Shown here piece by piece: positions 41,851-54,519 of a DNA stretch of 64,000 nucleotides. Source of the stretch: Meloidogyne chitwoodi (Eukaryota > Nematoda > Chromadorea > Rhabditida > Meloidogynidae); assembly GCA_015183035.1 (NCBI GenBank), contig JACZZP010000008.1, positions 310,001 through 374,000 on the forward strand. The letters are read 5' to 3'. Position numbers and translations under genes: made by a program. Every line of letters starts with the position of its first letter. Within the stretch, counting starts at the first letter, position 1. The notes below the pieces were generated by a model. The model searched no databases and was not told where the DNA came from. It worked only from the letters and a program-made list of their open reading frames with translations.

Positions 41851-43494
41851 TCAACCTTTTAATAAAACATTTTCTGCAAAGCCTTGTTGACATTTACCTC
41901 CATTATTCCAAAAATCATAAATATCTTTTATTCTCAATTTCTTTTGGTTTATATGTGCTAATTTACAAAGATTACAAAGTGGATTTGAAGCATCATCTGC
42001 ATAATTTGATTTTTTAAATTTTTTTGTCCAACCAAAATAACTTAAAATTTTAATAAGTATTTTTTAATTAAAAATTGTTTTTTTAACCTTTTATATTTAT
42101 TTTTGTCAGCAGCTACAGCTTTTAAAAATAAAATTAAATCTTTTGGACTGTTAAAATCATCTGCTGCAATAAACGAATCGGCAGGAATATTTAAACCTTT
42201 TACAACTGATCTTGATAAAATTACTGGCACAATTAATTTTTTGAGTTTCCAAAACTTTTCTGTTACATAATTGAAACAAACAGAATTTTCAAATGAAAAG
42301 TAAAAATAATGAGAATCTAAAAAGTATACAAACTTGAGTTATAAAACTTAAATTTGTTTTGAATTTTGATAATAAGTGAATAAAAATTATTTGTATACTT
42401 AAGTAAAACTTAAAACTTAAGTTTGTGTATTAAAAAATATTAAACTTAAGTATGAGTTAAATTGTTTTACAAACTTTAATTACAACAAAATTTAAAAAAT
42501 TTATGATGTATTTACTTGTTTTTAAAACATGTGTTTTTTAAAGAAAATAAACTTACCGATTAAGTCATCAGCACATTTATCATCACAGTATTCCTTCGTT
42601 TTAAAACAGCCACCAATTTGTGTAATATCTGTATATCTTTTCAATTCAGCAACATATTTTTCCCGTTTTGATTTTGTATTACAATTTGAAACAAATTGTA
42701 ACGCTAACTTCTCTTTTTTGGTAATTTTACTATCAATCTTAAAATAATATATTTTAATGTTTATCTCTTTATTTATTTTATAAAATTATTAAAAATAGTT
42801 ATCACCTCCTTTTCGGTCCAAATTTGATCCTGAGTGACTAATCCTCCTTCTAAATCTTCTTTTTTATATTCCTCAAACATGCCATAAGTGTAATGTACAT
42901 CACTATCTGATCTATAAGTAAACGAAATGTTGAAAAAGTCTGGAGGTACATCTCTTCCCATTCCCCATGTGTGGTGTGGCGATTCAATCACAAAAAAGGT
43001 ATACAATTGTTGAGGTGTTCGATGTAAAGGCAATACATCAATGTTATCTCGAGCGTGGAAAACTAACAGTGCTGCTTTGTTCTCTCTAAAATTTACAATT
43101 GTTAAAAACTTTGAATTTACAATTGTTAAACTTTAAATTCTATTTAAACTTACAAAGATCTATCGTCAGTGTAATGACATTTATAAATACAATTTGTAAT
43201 ATTATTGTATTCTGTCAATTTCTTAGTCATTGAATCTGAAAAAAATTTTGTCCACATAAGAATAACTGGGGGTGGCCATTTTACAGGAACACTCTAAAAT
43301 ATTTTATTATAAAATAAATTTTATTTTAAATAAATTTTTACCATTCTTTTAAGCCATCCAGGGTTATTATCTACCTCTAATGAAGAAATAATTATGTGAT
43401 CATTGTTGTAATATAAGCAATAAAGAAGAATAGATAAGAAAATAAGGAGGGAAAATAAGAATTTACTACTAGTAGAGGAAACAATCTGAGCCAT
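41851..43494 (-). CDS. Alpha-1,3-fucosyltransferase (GT10), copy 1
   Basis: Six exons, 43342-43494, 43154-43293, 42806-43085, 42557-42737, 42088-42316 and 41851-42040, join in phase to 390 residues. Type II membrane protein: short cytoplasmic N-terminus, one membrane anchor (FLFSLLIFLSILLYCLYY), luminal catalytic domain. Seen are LVFHARD, RTPQQLYTFFVIESP, FFNISFTYRSDSD, FVSNCNTKSKREKYV, the family signature FENSVCFNYVTEKFW, and PVILSR with IPADSFIAADDF. GT10 enzymes move fucose from GDP-fucose to GlcNAc of glycans in the Golgi; in nematodes they make core or antenna fucosylation relevant to surface glycans. Copy 2 at 59.0-60.8 kb has the same exon plan. Confidence 0.9.
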
Positions 43495-44754
43495 TTTTTG
43501 CGAAATTCTAAAAAATTATCTAACGAAAATTAAAATTTAATATTTATTTATTGATAAACATTAATTCCTATTAGTTTTACAACTTGCAAAATTATCAATT
43601 ATTTAATTTGTTTTACAAAATGTTTTTATTATGTAAAATGTTTATTCAAAATTGAATATAAACTTGTTTTACAAACTTGATAGATATAAACTTGTTTTTA
43701 ATGAATTGTAAACTTACTAAAATTATAAGGTTATTAAAAGAATAAATTAAACTTGTTTTACAAACTTAATAAAAATAAACTTGTTTTTAATTAATCCCTT
43801 ATAAAATAATGTTTTTAATGTCCGTTTAAAATGTTTATCAATATAGATAACTGAACATATAATTTAACAAAATTTACTAAAAAAAATTGAGAAAGGATTA
43901 AATATACTGAAACTTTAAATATTTAAATTCAAAAATAAAAAATAATGTGATGTTTCATTGAGAAATAATTGGATGGATATGCATTTTTATTTACTTTAAA
44001 ATATATATCATTGAAAATCAATAAATATTAAAAAAATTGCCATTAAAATAGTAATTATTGAATAAAAAAACAAAAAAATATTTTAAAATGAAATTTTAGT
44101 TTTAAAATGATAAAAGAAAAGTTAAAAAAGAATAATTTAAATAAAATATATAATTTTATAGATTGCTAACAAAAAAGAAATTTTTAAACGTGGAAGGTTA
44201 GCGTTTATTTGTTTAAAATTTGTAAGCAAATAAATAAATAAAATTTATATTTCAAAGGAAATGATAAAATAGAAGTATACTTTTAGAAATTAATAATTGT
44301 AAACTTGAAATAAATCAACTTGTTTTACAAACTTGATAATAATAAACTTTTTCTTTTCTTTTTTAATCAGTAAATGGACAAATAATTTTTAAACTATTAA
44401 ATTTTAATTACACCAAAATTTATTTAAATATGGCAAAGGTAAGGGTACACCTCATTGTCAGTTGAGTCAGCACGGTTGAGTCACGTTATAAAAACATAAA
44501 CAAAAAATAGAAATTAAAACAATTAAAAATTGTGTTTTGAACAAAAGATTTTTCTTCTCTTTTATAACAAAAAATCCTTTCTAATTATATTAAAAGGAAT
44601 TACATATAAATGGAATAAATACATAACTAAAATAGGTATGTATATTTAAATATTATTTTATTTAATTATTTAAAGTATTTTTTTATTATTTAAAATAATT
44701 AAAATTTATATATTTTATTTTAAATCTTTAATTAAATATTATTTAAAAATCTCT
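43495..44754. repeat. Intergenic region with AACTTGTTTTACAAACTT repeats
   Basis: Between fucosyltransferase 1 and the IFT139 3' end. Imperfectly palindromic AACTTG...CAAACTT words recur at 43,600-43,790 and 44,290-44,340. No coding signal. Confidence 0.5.
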
Positions 44755-47700
44755 TCACATTCTTATATTTGCCCTAGCTTTGTCTAAAATTTCTTTTTTG
44801 ATTTTTGGATAAGTTGGGTAACGTTTTAACACTTCATGACAAACCTAAATAGGTAAGTTAAAAATATATTATTTATTTAATAAAATTAATAATTTACTTC
44901 TATACATTCAAAAAGTCTTCGACATTTAAAATAATTATAGGCCAGTTTGTAACCTAAATAGTAAAAATAAAAATAAACTTATTTTAATATTTACAAACTT
45001 AAGTTTTAATAAAAATGTTTAATATTTACAAACTTAAGTTTTAATAAACTTGTTTTAATATTTACAAACTTAAGTTTTAATAAACTTGTTTTAATATTTA
45101 CAAACTTAAGTTTTAATAAAAATGTTTAATATTTACAAACTTTTTTACCTATTGAAGGATTGCGTCTTTTACAAACATTCCAAGCTGCTTCATAATTAGC
45201 CGCTGCATCAAAATATTTCTGTTCTTTTTCACAAATAAATCCCATATATTCATAAGCTTTGCTACAACTTGAATTGTGTTGTAAAACTGTTCTGAGAACA
45301 TTGCTTGCTTGTTCATTTTTACTTTGATTTATATATATGTCAATTAGTAGAAGCCAACCTTAAATTTTTTTAATTAAAATATTTTTATTTTTTTAAATAT
45401 TTTTTACATTGTTGCAAATAATCAGCTTCTTCTAAACTCCAAGGATGGGAAAGTACTCTTTTCAATTGTAACTTGGCTTTTTGTGTTTGCTTCATCATTA
45501 CCATTGCTCTAGCAGATCCTAGAATAGCTCCAGCACTAACATTTGCTTCACCTTCCTTAAAATATTTTTAAAATACTTTAAATTTTTTTAAAAATATCAC
45601 CGGTGTTCCATCAGTTTTAGACATATCCAAAAAATTGGCTAAAGCTCTCTGTACATTAACTCTATTTGGGCTAGCCAAAAGAATAAAATTCTCAATAAGC
45701 TTGTATCTTCTGTCTAACATAGATTTGTGTCTTAGCTCGTGAAAAAAACGATCTGCTGCTCTATATGATTCTTTAGCTTCGTTTGCTTCTTCAACAGTTA
45801 ATTGTTGTTCACTATTTTCTACACCCATAATTTCATTATTAGGATTAAGACAAATTTCGATCATATTATACAATGCTCTCTCTCCCCATTCTAAATCTCG
45901 GCGGGCACGGTTGAATGCTTGTAAAGCAGAATTTGGCTCTCCTGTGTACCTAAAAAAATTAAAATAATTTTTAGGAGGGTATGTGACTTTTTGTTTCATA
46001 ACTTTTTAAATAATGAATATTTTAAAAAGAAAATGATATCATTCGATAGAGAATTAAATTTTCTACAAAATAAGCTAAAAAATATTGTGAAACAAGTTTT
46101 TATTTCTAGTTTATAAAGCAAAAGACCGTTGCGGTGTTCTAGGTGAAACTTGGCGCGTACAAAGTTTATTTTTTTGCTTATAATTTTTTTAAAATAATTC
46201 TTTTGTAGCAAATTTAATTCTCTTTCGAATGGTATAATCATATTTTCAAAATATCTATTAATCGCTGAGTTATAAAGCAAAAACTGACACCAACTTAAAA
46301 TAAAATTTGAAGCAAAATTTAATTTATTAAAAAATAACCATTCAATAAGGCCTTTACAAAAATTAAATCCAGCATCTACAGTAGCTCTAGGGTTACTTTC
46401 CAGCGCATTTCTCAACATTTTTTCTCCCAATTCAATGTTTCCTCTGCGCCAGCATAATTCAATGTAGCGAGCTAATGCATGGTAATGACCTTTTTAAAAA
46501 TATTTTTTTATTTTTAAAAAATTTTATTTTTAAAATTTAATTTTAAAAAAATTTTTAAGAGTCTAAAGAATATTTTAAAAATAAAAAAAAAATTTTTCAA
46601 GTGAAAAGATGCATACTTGGATTTCTTTCTAACAACTGTGCAAAGTGTTTCATAGCCTCTTCCCCTTCATTTTTTTGATACATTAAATCAGCCAATAACT
46701 AAAAAAATAAAAAATATATTTTTTATTTTAAATTAAGCTTTGTAAATTATTTTTTAAATTTATTACAATTGCAATTTGTTGTAAATTAATATTATTCCAT
46801 TTGGAAACTTTAAGCTGCATTTTTAAGGAGAAAAATTAAAATTGAAAAATCTATTTTTAAAAATTAAAATATTTATATGGAATAATTTTGCTATGAACAG
46901 AATGCTTTTAATTATTAAATGAAAAGAAAAAAATAAAAATTCGTCATTTAAAAAATATTAAGGGATTAAATTGCGAGTGAAGGAAGAGAGAGTTATGTTA
47001 ACATAAAACAACATAACTCAAGATTGAATAAATATTTTTAAATAATATGGATATCATTAGATAGATAATTAAATTTGCTACAAAATTGATATAAAAACAA
47101 AATTTTAAAATTTTTTTAAAAAATGCTGAGCGCGAAAAACTAAACTTGACTACTAAAAAATAGTTTTTAAGGATTAAACATAAGAATACTTTAAAAAATT
47201 AAATAAAAAAACATAAAATCCTAAAAATAATATTTTAAGAAAATATAAAGCTAAAATAGGATAAATTTATTGTCGTCACCTCTTTATAAAAAATACAAAT
47301 TTACAAAGAATTTTAATACGTAATAATTTAAAGGACAAAATGTCAATTTTAAGAGTTTTTTGCCTAAAAACATTCTAATGAAAAAATTAAAATTATAATT
47401 TTTATATTTTTTAAACAAAATTACTTCCCTATTGAATGATACCATTCTCTTTTATTTTAAATTAATCTCTATTATTAAAAGACAGAAAACAATTGAGGTG
47501 CGTCACTGAAATAATCCCTAATTTTTTAATTATTTAAAAAATAAAAATAAAGTAATAGAAAAAATATTATTTTTTAGAGTTTTAAATAATTAACCACTCC
47601 CTATGGAAAATTATTTAGAAAGAAAAATTAAATAAAAAAAAATTAAATTAAGAAAAAGTAAAGATACTAAGAAATAAATTATGTAGCAAAAATAGAACAG

Positions 47701-50700
47701 AAAAAATTTTAAATAATTAAAAAAAATTTAAATTAAAATAAAGTAAAAATAAATAAATAAATTTAAAAATAAACTTTAATGTCTTAATATCTCTTTAATG
47801 TCACAGACATAAATTTAAAATTATTTCTATAATAATATAACATTTTCACATGCAAATTAATTTATTATTGAAAATTTTCCGTGCTTATATTATACTTTGT
47901 AGAGGTTTTAATTCTTTTAAATGTCATTATAAATTATTTTAAGAATAAAAGTGAAATAAAGTCTAATACTTTAAGTTTGCGGAAAAGGATTTATCATTTC
48001 CGTATATAAAAGTTTATTTCGATACAAAGATAAAAAGTTTTTATTTCACAAACTTAAAGTTTTAAAAAAAGTTTTAAATAATTTTTACAAACCTGAAGTT
48101 TTAAATATTTTTTCGCAAACTTAAAGTTTAAATATTTTTTCGAAAACTTAAGTTTTAAATAATTTTTCGCAAACTTAAAGTTTTAAAAAAAGTTTTAAAT
48201 AATTTTTACAAACCTAAAGTTTTAAATATTTTTTCGCAAACTTAAAGTTTTAAATATTTTTTCGAAAACTTAAAGTTTTAAATATTTATTTTTTAGTAAA
48301 ATAAAAAAATTACTAAAGTAGCATCATTATTATTTGGGTCAAAAACAAGAACTTGATGACATTGTTGATCACAAAATTTAAGTTTACCTAGTGAGGCATA
48401 AATGCCTGCAAGTGATAGATGACTCTGAAAAAAAAAATAAAAATTTATTAAAAAATAAAATTTAATTTACTTTAGTATCACGTTCATTATGCGAAATTGC
48501 CTCCTTAAAAAGTTCAATTGCTTTATTCCAATCACGACTATTTGCATATAATTCAGCAAGTTGTTGGCATATTCTTAATAAATTAATATATTTATTTTAA
48601 TTTTATTTAAAGTACAATGCAGCCAATTTCTTCTCTTCGGCAATATTTATCCCCTCTCGCAAAGTTGTCCCTTTACCAACAATTCTTAATTGTAATTGTC
48701 TTGCTTTTAAAAGGTCTCGACATGCTTGATCCCATTCACTTGTTTCCATATGAAGACGAGATATTAGCATCCAATAAGAAACGTGTTCACGAATTGTTTG
48801 TAAATCTTTTTTAAAAATTAAGAATATTTTTATTTTATTATACCATTTGGATCATTTTCTGAATCAAGTACTTCCTTTAAAACACGTTTGCATTTATCAA
48901 AATTTCCCATTTGAAAAAGTTGCTCAGCAAAACGAATTCGCAAAATTTTTTGCCGTCCACTACTTTTCATTGCTGTCTCATAAAATGTTATTGCCTAAAT
49001 TATAAAATTTCAAAAGAAAAAAATTCTATTTATTCACCTTATTATAAAGATGACATTTTACATAAGCATTCCCAATTTTCTCTGCCAAAAGAAAATCCTT
49101 TGGTGCTCTACGCATTGCTGTTTCATATGCGTCAATGGCAAGTTCTGGTTCTTGTATTGAAATATAAGCATCTCCTATAAATAAATATTAAAGGGAGAGC
49201 CTTTAACTATTACCAAGTAATTCATAAATTTGTGGACTTGTATCTTGCTCTAACAAATCACGGTAGCAAAGAGCAAAGCGATGCTAAATTTTAAAAATTC
49301 CGTAAAGTTTAGAAAAATAAAAATTCCTGAAAGTTTAATTTATACATATATTCTTATACCTCCGGAATTATTTATTTTTGTAATCTTTCCGGAATTTATA
49401 TTTTCTTACAAACTTAAAAACTTGCCTTATCATGTTTTTCATCCAAATAAATCTGTGCCATTTTAATACGGGCAGCTCGATAATTTGGTTGATCTTTATG
49501 GGAGATTTAAGTTTAGAAATATGTTTTACAATAGAGTTAAACATTTAAAACAATTTTTATTAAAAATGTTTGTTTTACAAACTTGAAAATTATAAACTTA
49601 ATTTCATTAAGTTGCAAACATTATGTTTGTTTTACTCATAAATAAACTTGTTTTACAAACATATTATATATTACCAGGCTTAACAGCATTTAACACCCTT
49701 ATAGCATTATCAACATTTCCTCTTTGTAATTTAAGTTGCGCATTCATTAAAACAAGTTGTTGCTCTTCCAAGGGTTTGCCTTTATAACGCTCAGCAGCTT
49801 CTATCATAAAATTATCTGCTTCTTCCTAAAAACAAAGATTTATATTTCCGTTAAACTTTAGAGTAGTATACAAACAATTCTATTGGCAGTTTGTAGTGAA
49901 TCAATTAATTCTAAAGTTATTGCAATCCTTTCTGCTTCAGCAAGTTCAAGCTCTGATTCTTCTTAAATTTTTATTTAAAAAATTTTTTAAAATTTATTTT
50001 TTTTCATTAATTTTATTTTTTACCAACTTTTAGCAAAAAGGTCAAGTGCTTTTCTTAATTGTTCAATAGACTGATCTACTCTATTTGCTCGTTTTTCTAA
50101 TCTGGCTTTAGTTAAAAAATAGAGAGGATGTTCCCGCACTCGAAAGTTGAAACCTAAACCAATGTCTAATAATTTATCAGCTTCGTCCAACTCGTTTTTT
50201 TGTACAAGAATCTGGAAAAATTAAAATGATAAAAATATAATTAAATTAAACCTGTGCCAACAGCAAATAAGCTTCAGCATTATCACTACTTTTATTTACA
50301 CATCCACGTAATAATTGTTCTGCAACAGTTAATTCATTAGCCCCTAATTTTGCTTTTGCCAAAAGAAATGTTGGTTTAATTAAGCCTAAATAATTATATT
50401 TAAAATTAAGAAATAAGTCTACCAGGGCAGTTTTGATGAATTATAGTCAATATATGATCTGCTAATCTTATAGCAGATATCCCTACAGTGTCAGTTAATT
50501 TTAATAATAATTCTGCTATTTCAACTAGAAAAGATGGATTCAAAGAGATTAAATTCTCAATTGAAAATATTGTATACTAAAAAAATTTATTTTTTAAATT
50601 TTTTTCAAAGTACTTGATTATAGGCAAAATGAACATCTACTGCAGTGTTTAAATGAGAAAAAATTTGATCATCCTGTTTATGTTCATGCTTGGCTAGTAA

Positions 50701-53700
50701 AGCAAGTAGAAAGTGAAATTGCTTTAAAAGAGAAATGTTAATTTAATGTTAATTTAAATTTTATTTAGTTTTTCGCAAAGTTATAAATAATTTTTCGCAA
50801 ACTTAAAAAATTTTCGCAAACTTATAAATTTTTTTCGAAAATTTTTTTTCGAAAACTTAAAAAATTTTACATTAAGAATTTTATAAAAATTTAAAAAAAT
50901 TTAAATATTTTTTTAATTAAAAGAATTAATAGCCAACAGATTGTTCTTTAACATCAGAATGTGTTTGTTGTAAAAACTCTAATTGTTGGTTTGCCTCTTT
51001 TAATTGTTTTTCATTTTGTTGTTGTTCTGCCAATTGACAACGTATCATAGCTAAAACTGCTTTCTCTCCATTTTGGTGATTATCATCATTATTTTTATTT
51101 ATTGTTTGCTTAGCTAATTGAGCAGCTTGATGTATCTCCCCTTCTGATATTAAAATAACATTTTTGAGAAGGAGAGCAGAAGAACTATCTTGACGGATTG
51201 AGATAGCTGCATCAACTAGTTTTCTTTAAAAAATATTAAATAATATTTATCGCATTTTTACAACTTTCTGGAATAGTTTTACAATCATCAGTAACTTTTT
51301 ACAATTTCCTAAAACAGTTTTTTACTTTTCCGGTAAAATTGTAAAACTTTCCGGAACAGTTTTAGTTTTCTATGAGAGTTTTACAATTTTCCGGAAGAAT
51401 TGTAAAAGTTACCGGAAGGATTGTAAAACTTTCCTGAATATTTAAATAATTTTCCGGAATTGTAAACTTTTATTTCTGTCTTAAGTTTTCCAGTAAATTT
51501 ATAATAATTTATTCTTTTACTTTGCCTGAGAAGTAATTTGTTTTCTATCCAACGCAATTGATACTAACAAACTTCCAATACGAAGGAATTGGCGTTGATT
51601 ATTAGATTCAGTTACGAGGAGAGCATCGACCAATTCAGAAAGAATTTGTTCTCCTTGGGAATCGCCTAGGATTAAATATAAATAAATAAAATCAAGAAGA
51701 AGCGTTGGCAAACAATCACTCTGAAATTAGGGAAAAATAAAAAAAATTTTTGGCAAAATGTAATTTTTACAATTTACCTGAATTAAAGCTGCCTTTTGAC
51801 AAATTTCAGCCATTGTTTCCCAATTTCTATTCATTGCCGAAGCTTTAGCAAGTTCAACATAAGCCGGTAAAACAGAAGAATTTATATTTAATAAAGAATT
51901 TAAATTTGCTTCCATTTCGACTACATTTTGCCTTTTTTTAAAATTATAATATTTTTTAAATAATATTTTTTTAAAAAAAAACCTCATTTTAAAAAGATGA
52001 GCTTTCCCTAGGAAAGCATCAATATTTTTGTCTAAAGCAATAGCTCTATCAAAATATTCTAAAGTTGTTTGGGATACTTTATCGGAGAGGAGTTCTAGCC
52101 ATCCGCGAAGTGACAGAAACTAAATATAATATGTGAAATTAAAATTTAGCAGCAATAAAAAATTTAGTTATAATTAGGTCAGTTGAAAAATAATACTACA
52201 AGGGACAAGCTTGCTGGTGTCCTTATAACCGGATTTTTGCTATATCAAGGTGTCCTTATAACGGGATTTTTTCTATATCAAGGTGTCCTTATAACGGGAT
52301 TTTTGTTATATCAAGGTGTCCTTATAACGGGATTTTTGTTATATCAAGGTGTCCTTATAACGGGATTTTTGCTATATCAAGGTGTCCTTATAACGGGATT
52401 TTTTCTATATCAAGGTGTCCTTATAACGGGATTTTTGTTATATCAAGGTGTCCTTATAACGGGATTTTTGTTATATCAAGGTGTCCTTATAACGGGATTT
52501 TTGCTATATCAAGGTGTCCTTATAACGGGATTTTTGCTATATCAAGGTGTCCTTATAACGGGATTTTTGTTATATCAAGGTGTCCTTATAACGGGATTTT
52601 TGTTATATCAAGGTGTCCTTATAACGGGATTTTTGTTATATCAAGGTGTACTTATAACGGGATTTTTGTTATATCAAGGTGTCCTTATAACGGGATTTTT
52701 GCTATATCAAGGTGTCCTTATAACGGGATTTTTGTTATATCAAGGTGTACTTATAACGGGATTTTTGTTATATCAAGGTGTACTTATAACGGGATTTTTG
52801 TTATATCAAGGTGTCCTTATAACGGGATTTTTGCTATATCAAGGTGTCCTTATAACGGGATTTTTGTTATATCAAGGTGTACTTATAACGGGATTTTTGT
52901 TATATCAAGGTGTCCTTATAACGGGATTTTTGTTATATCAAGGTGTCCTTATAACGGGATTTTTGTTATATCAAGGTGTCCTTATAACGGGATTTTTGTT
53001 ATATCAAGGTGTCCTTATAACGGGATTTTTGTTATATCAAGGTGTACTTATAACGGGATTTTTGTTATATCAAGGTGTCCTTATAACGGGATTTTTGCTA
53101 TATCAAGGTGTCCTTATAACGGGATTTTTGCTATATCAAGGTGTCCTTATAACGGGATTTTTGCTATATCAAGGTGTCCTTATAACGGGATTTTTGCTAT
53201 ATCAAGGTGTCCTTATAACGAGAGTATTACCATTATTTTTATTTAAAAATAGTAACCGAAGAATTAGATTGAGGTGACAATTTATCCAAAAGAGGACGTG
53301 CCCTTTCAAATTGTCTGTCTAAAAGAAGAAGTGTAGCAGCACTAAAAGCTCCTCTTTCAGCGATTTGTTGTGACCATAAAGTTTGGATTTGTCTGTCCAA
53401 TTCACGTAATCCTTCTTTATCTTTATTTTAATAATTTTAAAAATCTTAAATTTTTTTGAATTAATTACCAATTTTTTTCTCATTACAATGAGCTATTCTT
53501 AAAGCATGCAAAATTGCCAATTTATATTCAGCCATGTTCTCATCTCTTAAAATTATATTCAATAAACGCATTGCTTCCGATGGACGGCCTTAAAGTGATT
53601 TTTTGATAATTTGAAAAAAAAAATTTTTTTGACCAAAATAAATATTTTTGAACATAAATAATGGTAAATGTCCAGTTGGCTATCTACCTGTCCGCAAAGA

Positions 53701-54519
53701 AAGTACGCTCTTTTCTTTCCTTCTCTTGCATTTTTGGCGTTAGGAGAAGTGCACTCTTATTTTTCCTTTTCAATTATAGTATGCCTTGGCACATAGAGTG
53801 AAAAGGGAAAAATAAAAATAATTAATAATAAAGTGAAAACAATATATTTTATAAATAAATAATCAAAGTAGTCTTCAATAATAGGAAAACTTGTAGATAT
53901 TCAATAATTAAAATTGGATTTTTTCCTTGATTCAATATCGAGAGTTTGATCGTCTAAAAATAGAATCCAGAATTTTTTTCGAGGAATTATTAGTTGGGCA
54001 AGAAAAGGACATATTGGAAGTTTAATGAAAATGTTAAAAAAATTCTGTTTTTTATAGATTTATAGTTATAAAACGACGCCATGTCCAAATTTATAATCTT
54101 TGATCATTTATTTATAAAATATATTGTTTTCACTTTATTATTAATTATTTTTATTTTTCCCTTTTCACTCTATGTGCCAAGGCATACTATAATTGAAAAG
54201 GAAAAATAAGAGTGCACTTCTCCTAACGCCAAAAATGCAAGAGAAGGAAAGAAAAGAGCGTACTTTCTTTGCGGACAGGTAGATAGCCAACTGGACATTT
54301 ACCTAAATAATTTTTAATTTTTATTTTATTAAAAAATTAATTTTAAAAAATTTGACCAAGTTTAACAATACAAAATGCTCTTAAAATTCGCCAATGACAT
54401 TCTCCTTCTCTTCCAACTTGGCTATTACCAAATTCATCCATTTTTCTTAAAGCAGTGCCGAAATAATCCTCTCTGATCCAATACTGTATTTGAGCTAGTG
54501 ATGCGTTTGTTTCAGTCAT
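44755..54519 (-). CDS. ift-139: Intraflagellar transport protein 139 (TTC21B/THM1)
   Basis: A long tetratricopeptide protein on roughly 25 exons, start 54519, stop 44755. Landmarks match the IFT139 family from end to end: RGWLELL, AYVELAKA, LLKLTDT..., YLLLAQ, EHPLYFLTKARLEK, ELLGDAYISIQEPE, LRIRFAEQLFQMG, WYTGEPNSALQAFNRARRD, ALYNMIEICLNP, SCSKAYEYMGFICEKEQ, YPTYPKIKKEILDKARA. It is a subunit of the IFT-A complex for retrograde transport in cilia; in nematodes cilia exist only on sensory neurons. A perfect RFX X-box lies 121 bp upstream. Introns hold a 641-bp inverted-repeat element, a 30-copy 33-bp array, several palindrome-word arrays and a 1.5-kb AT-rich intron (46.8-48.3 kb). Not every exon edge was checked. 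Confidence 0.9.
44985..45145. repeat. AACTTAAGTTTTAATAAA array in an IFT139 intron
   Basis: Five copies of a unit with TTTACAAACTTAAGTTTTAA, spaced by AAAATGTTTAATA or AACTTGTTTTAATA. Confidence 0.8.
46010..46290. repeat. Inverted pair of a dispersed repeat in an IFT139 intron
   Basis: The left arm reads ATATCATTCGATAGAGAATT...CTACAAAA. The right arm read on the opposite strand has ACCATTCGAAAGAGAATTAA followed by TTTGCTACAAAA. Related copies occur near 47,040-47,090, 34,265-34,295 and inside the Tc1-type element at about 20,690. Confidence 0.65.
48045..48290. repeat. AACTTAAAGTTTTAAATA array
   Basis: About seven units with CGCAAACTTAAAGTTTTAAA and TATTTTTT linkers in an IFT139 intron. Similar TTTTTCGCAAACTTA words recur at 50,770-50,860. 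Confidence 0.75.
51263..51500. repeat. TTTCCGGAA-type array in an IFT139 intron
   Basis: Degenerate TTCCGGAA/TTTACAATTTTCCGG words, about nine in 240 bp, many joined by TTGTAAAACTT. A further TTCCGGAA cluster lies at 49,290-49,400. Confidence 0.7.
52216..53219 (+). repeat. 33-bp tandem array, about 30 copies
   Basis: Unit has GGTGTCCTTATAACGGGATT then TTTG(C/T)TATATCAA; variants are limited to a few positions (TCC/TAC, GCT/GTT). It fills most of the IFT139 intron 52120-53256. As 33 is divisible by three it leaves a 364-codon frame on the plus strand, repeating an 11-residue hydrophobic unit, which has no ATG start and is read against IFT139. Confidence 0.9.
53663..54303. mobile_element. 641-bp inverted-repeat element in IFT139 intron 1
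   Basis: Terminal arms of about 200 bp are identical (from GGTAAATGTCCAGTTGGC inward) and flanked by the 8-bp duplication TAAATAAT (53655-53662 and 54304-54311). No transposase. The 8-bp duplication suggests hAT-type mobilisation. Arm identity implies a recent insertion. Confidence 0.85.

Noticed and set aside
42042..42230. Separate small minus-strand gene
   Set aside because: It is exon 5 of fucosyltransferase 1 read on past its splice donor.
52183..53277. 364-residue hydrophobic ORF on the plus strand
   Set aside because: It is the translation of a 33-bp satellite, has no ATG start and lies in an intron of IFT139 on the other strand.
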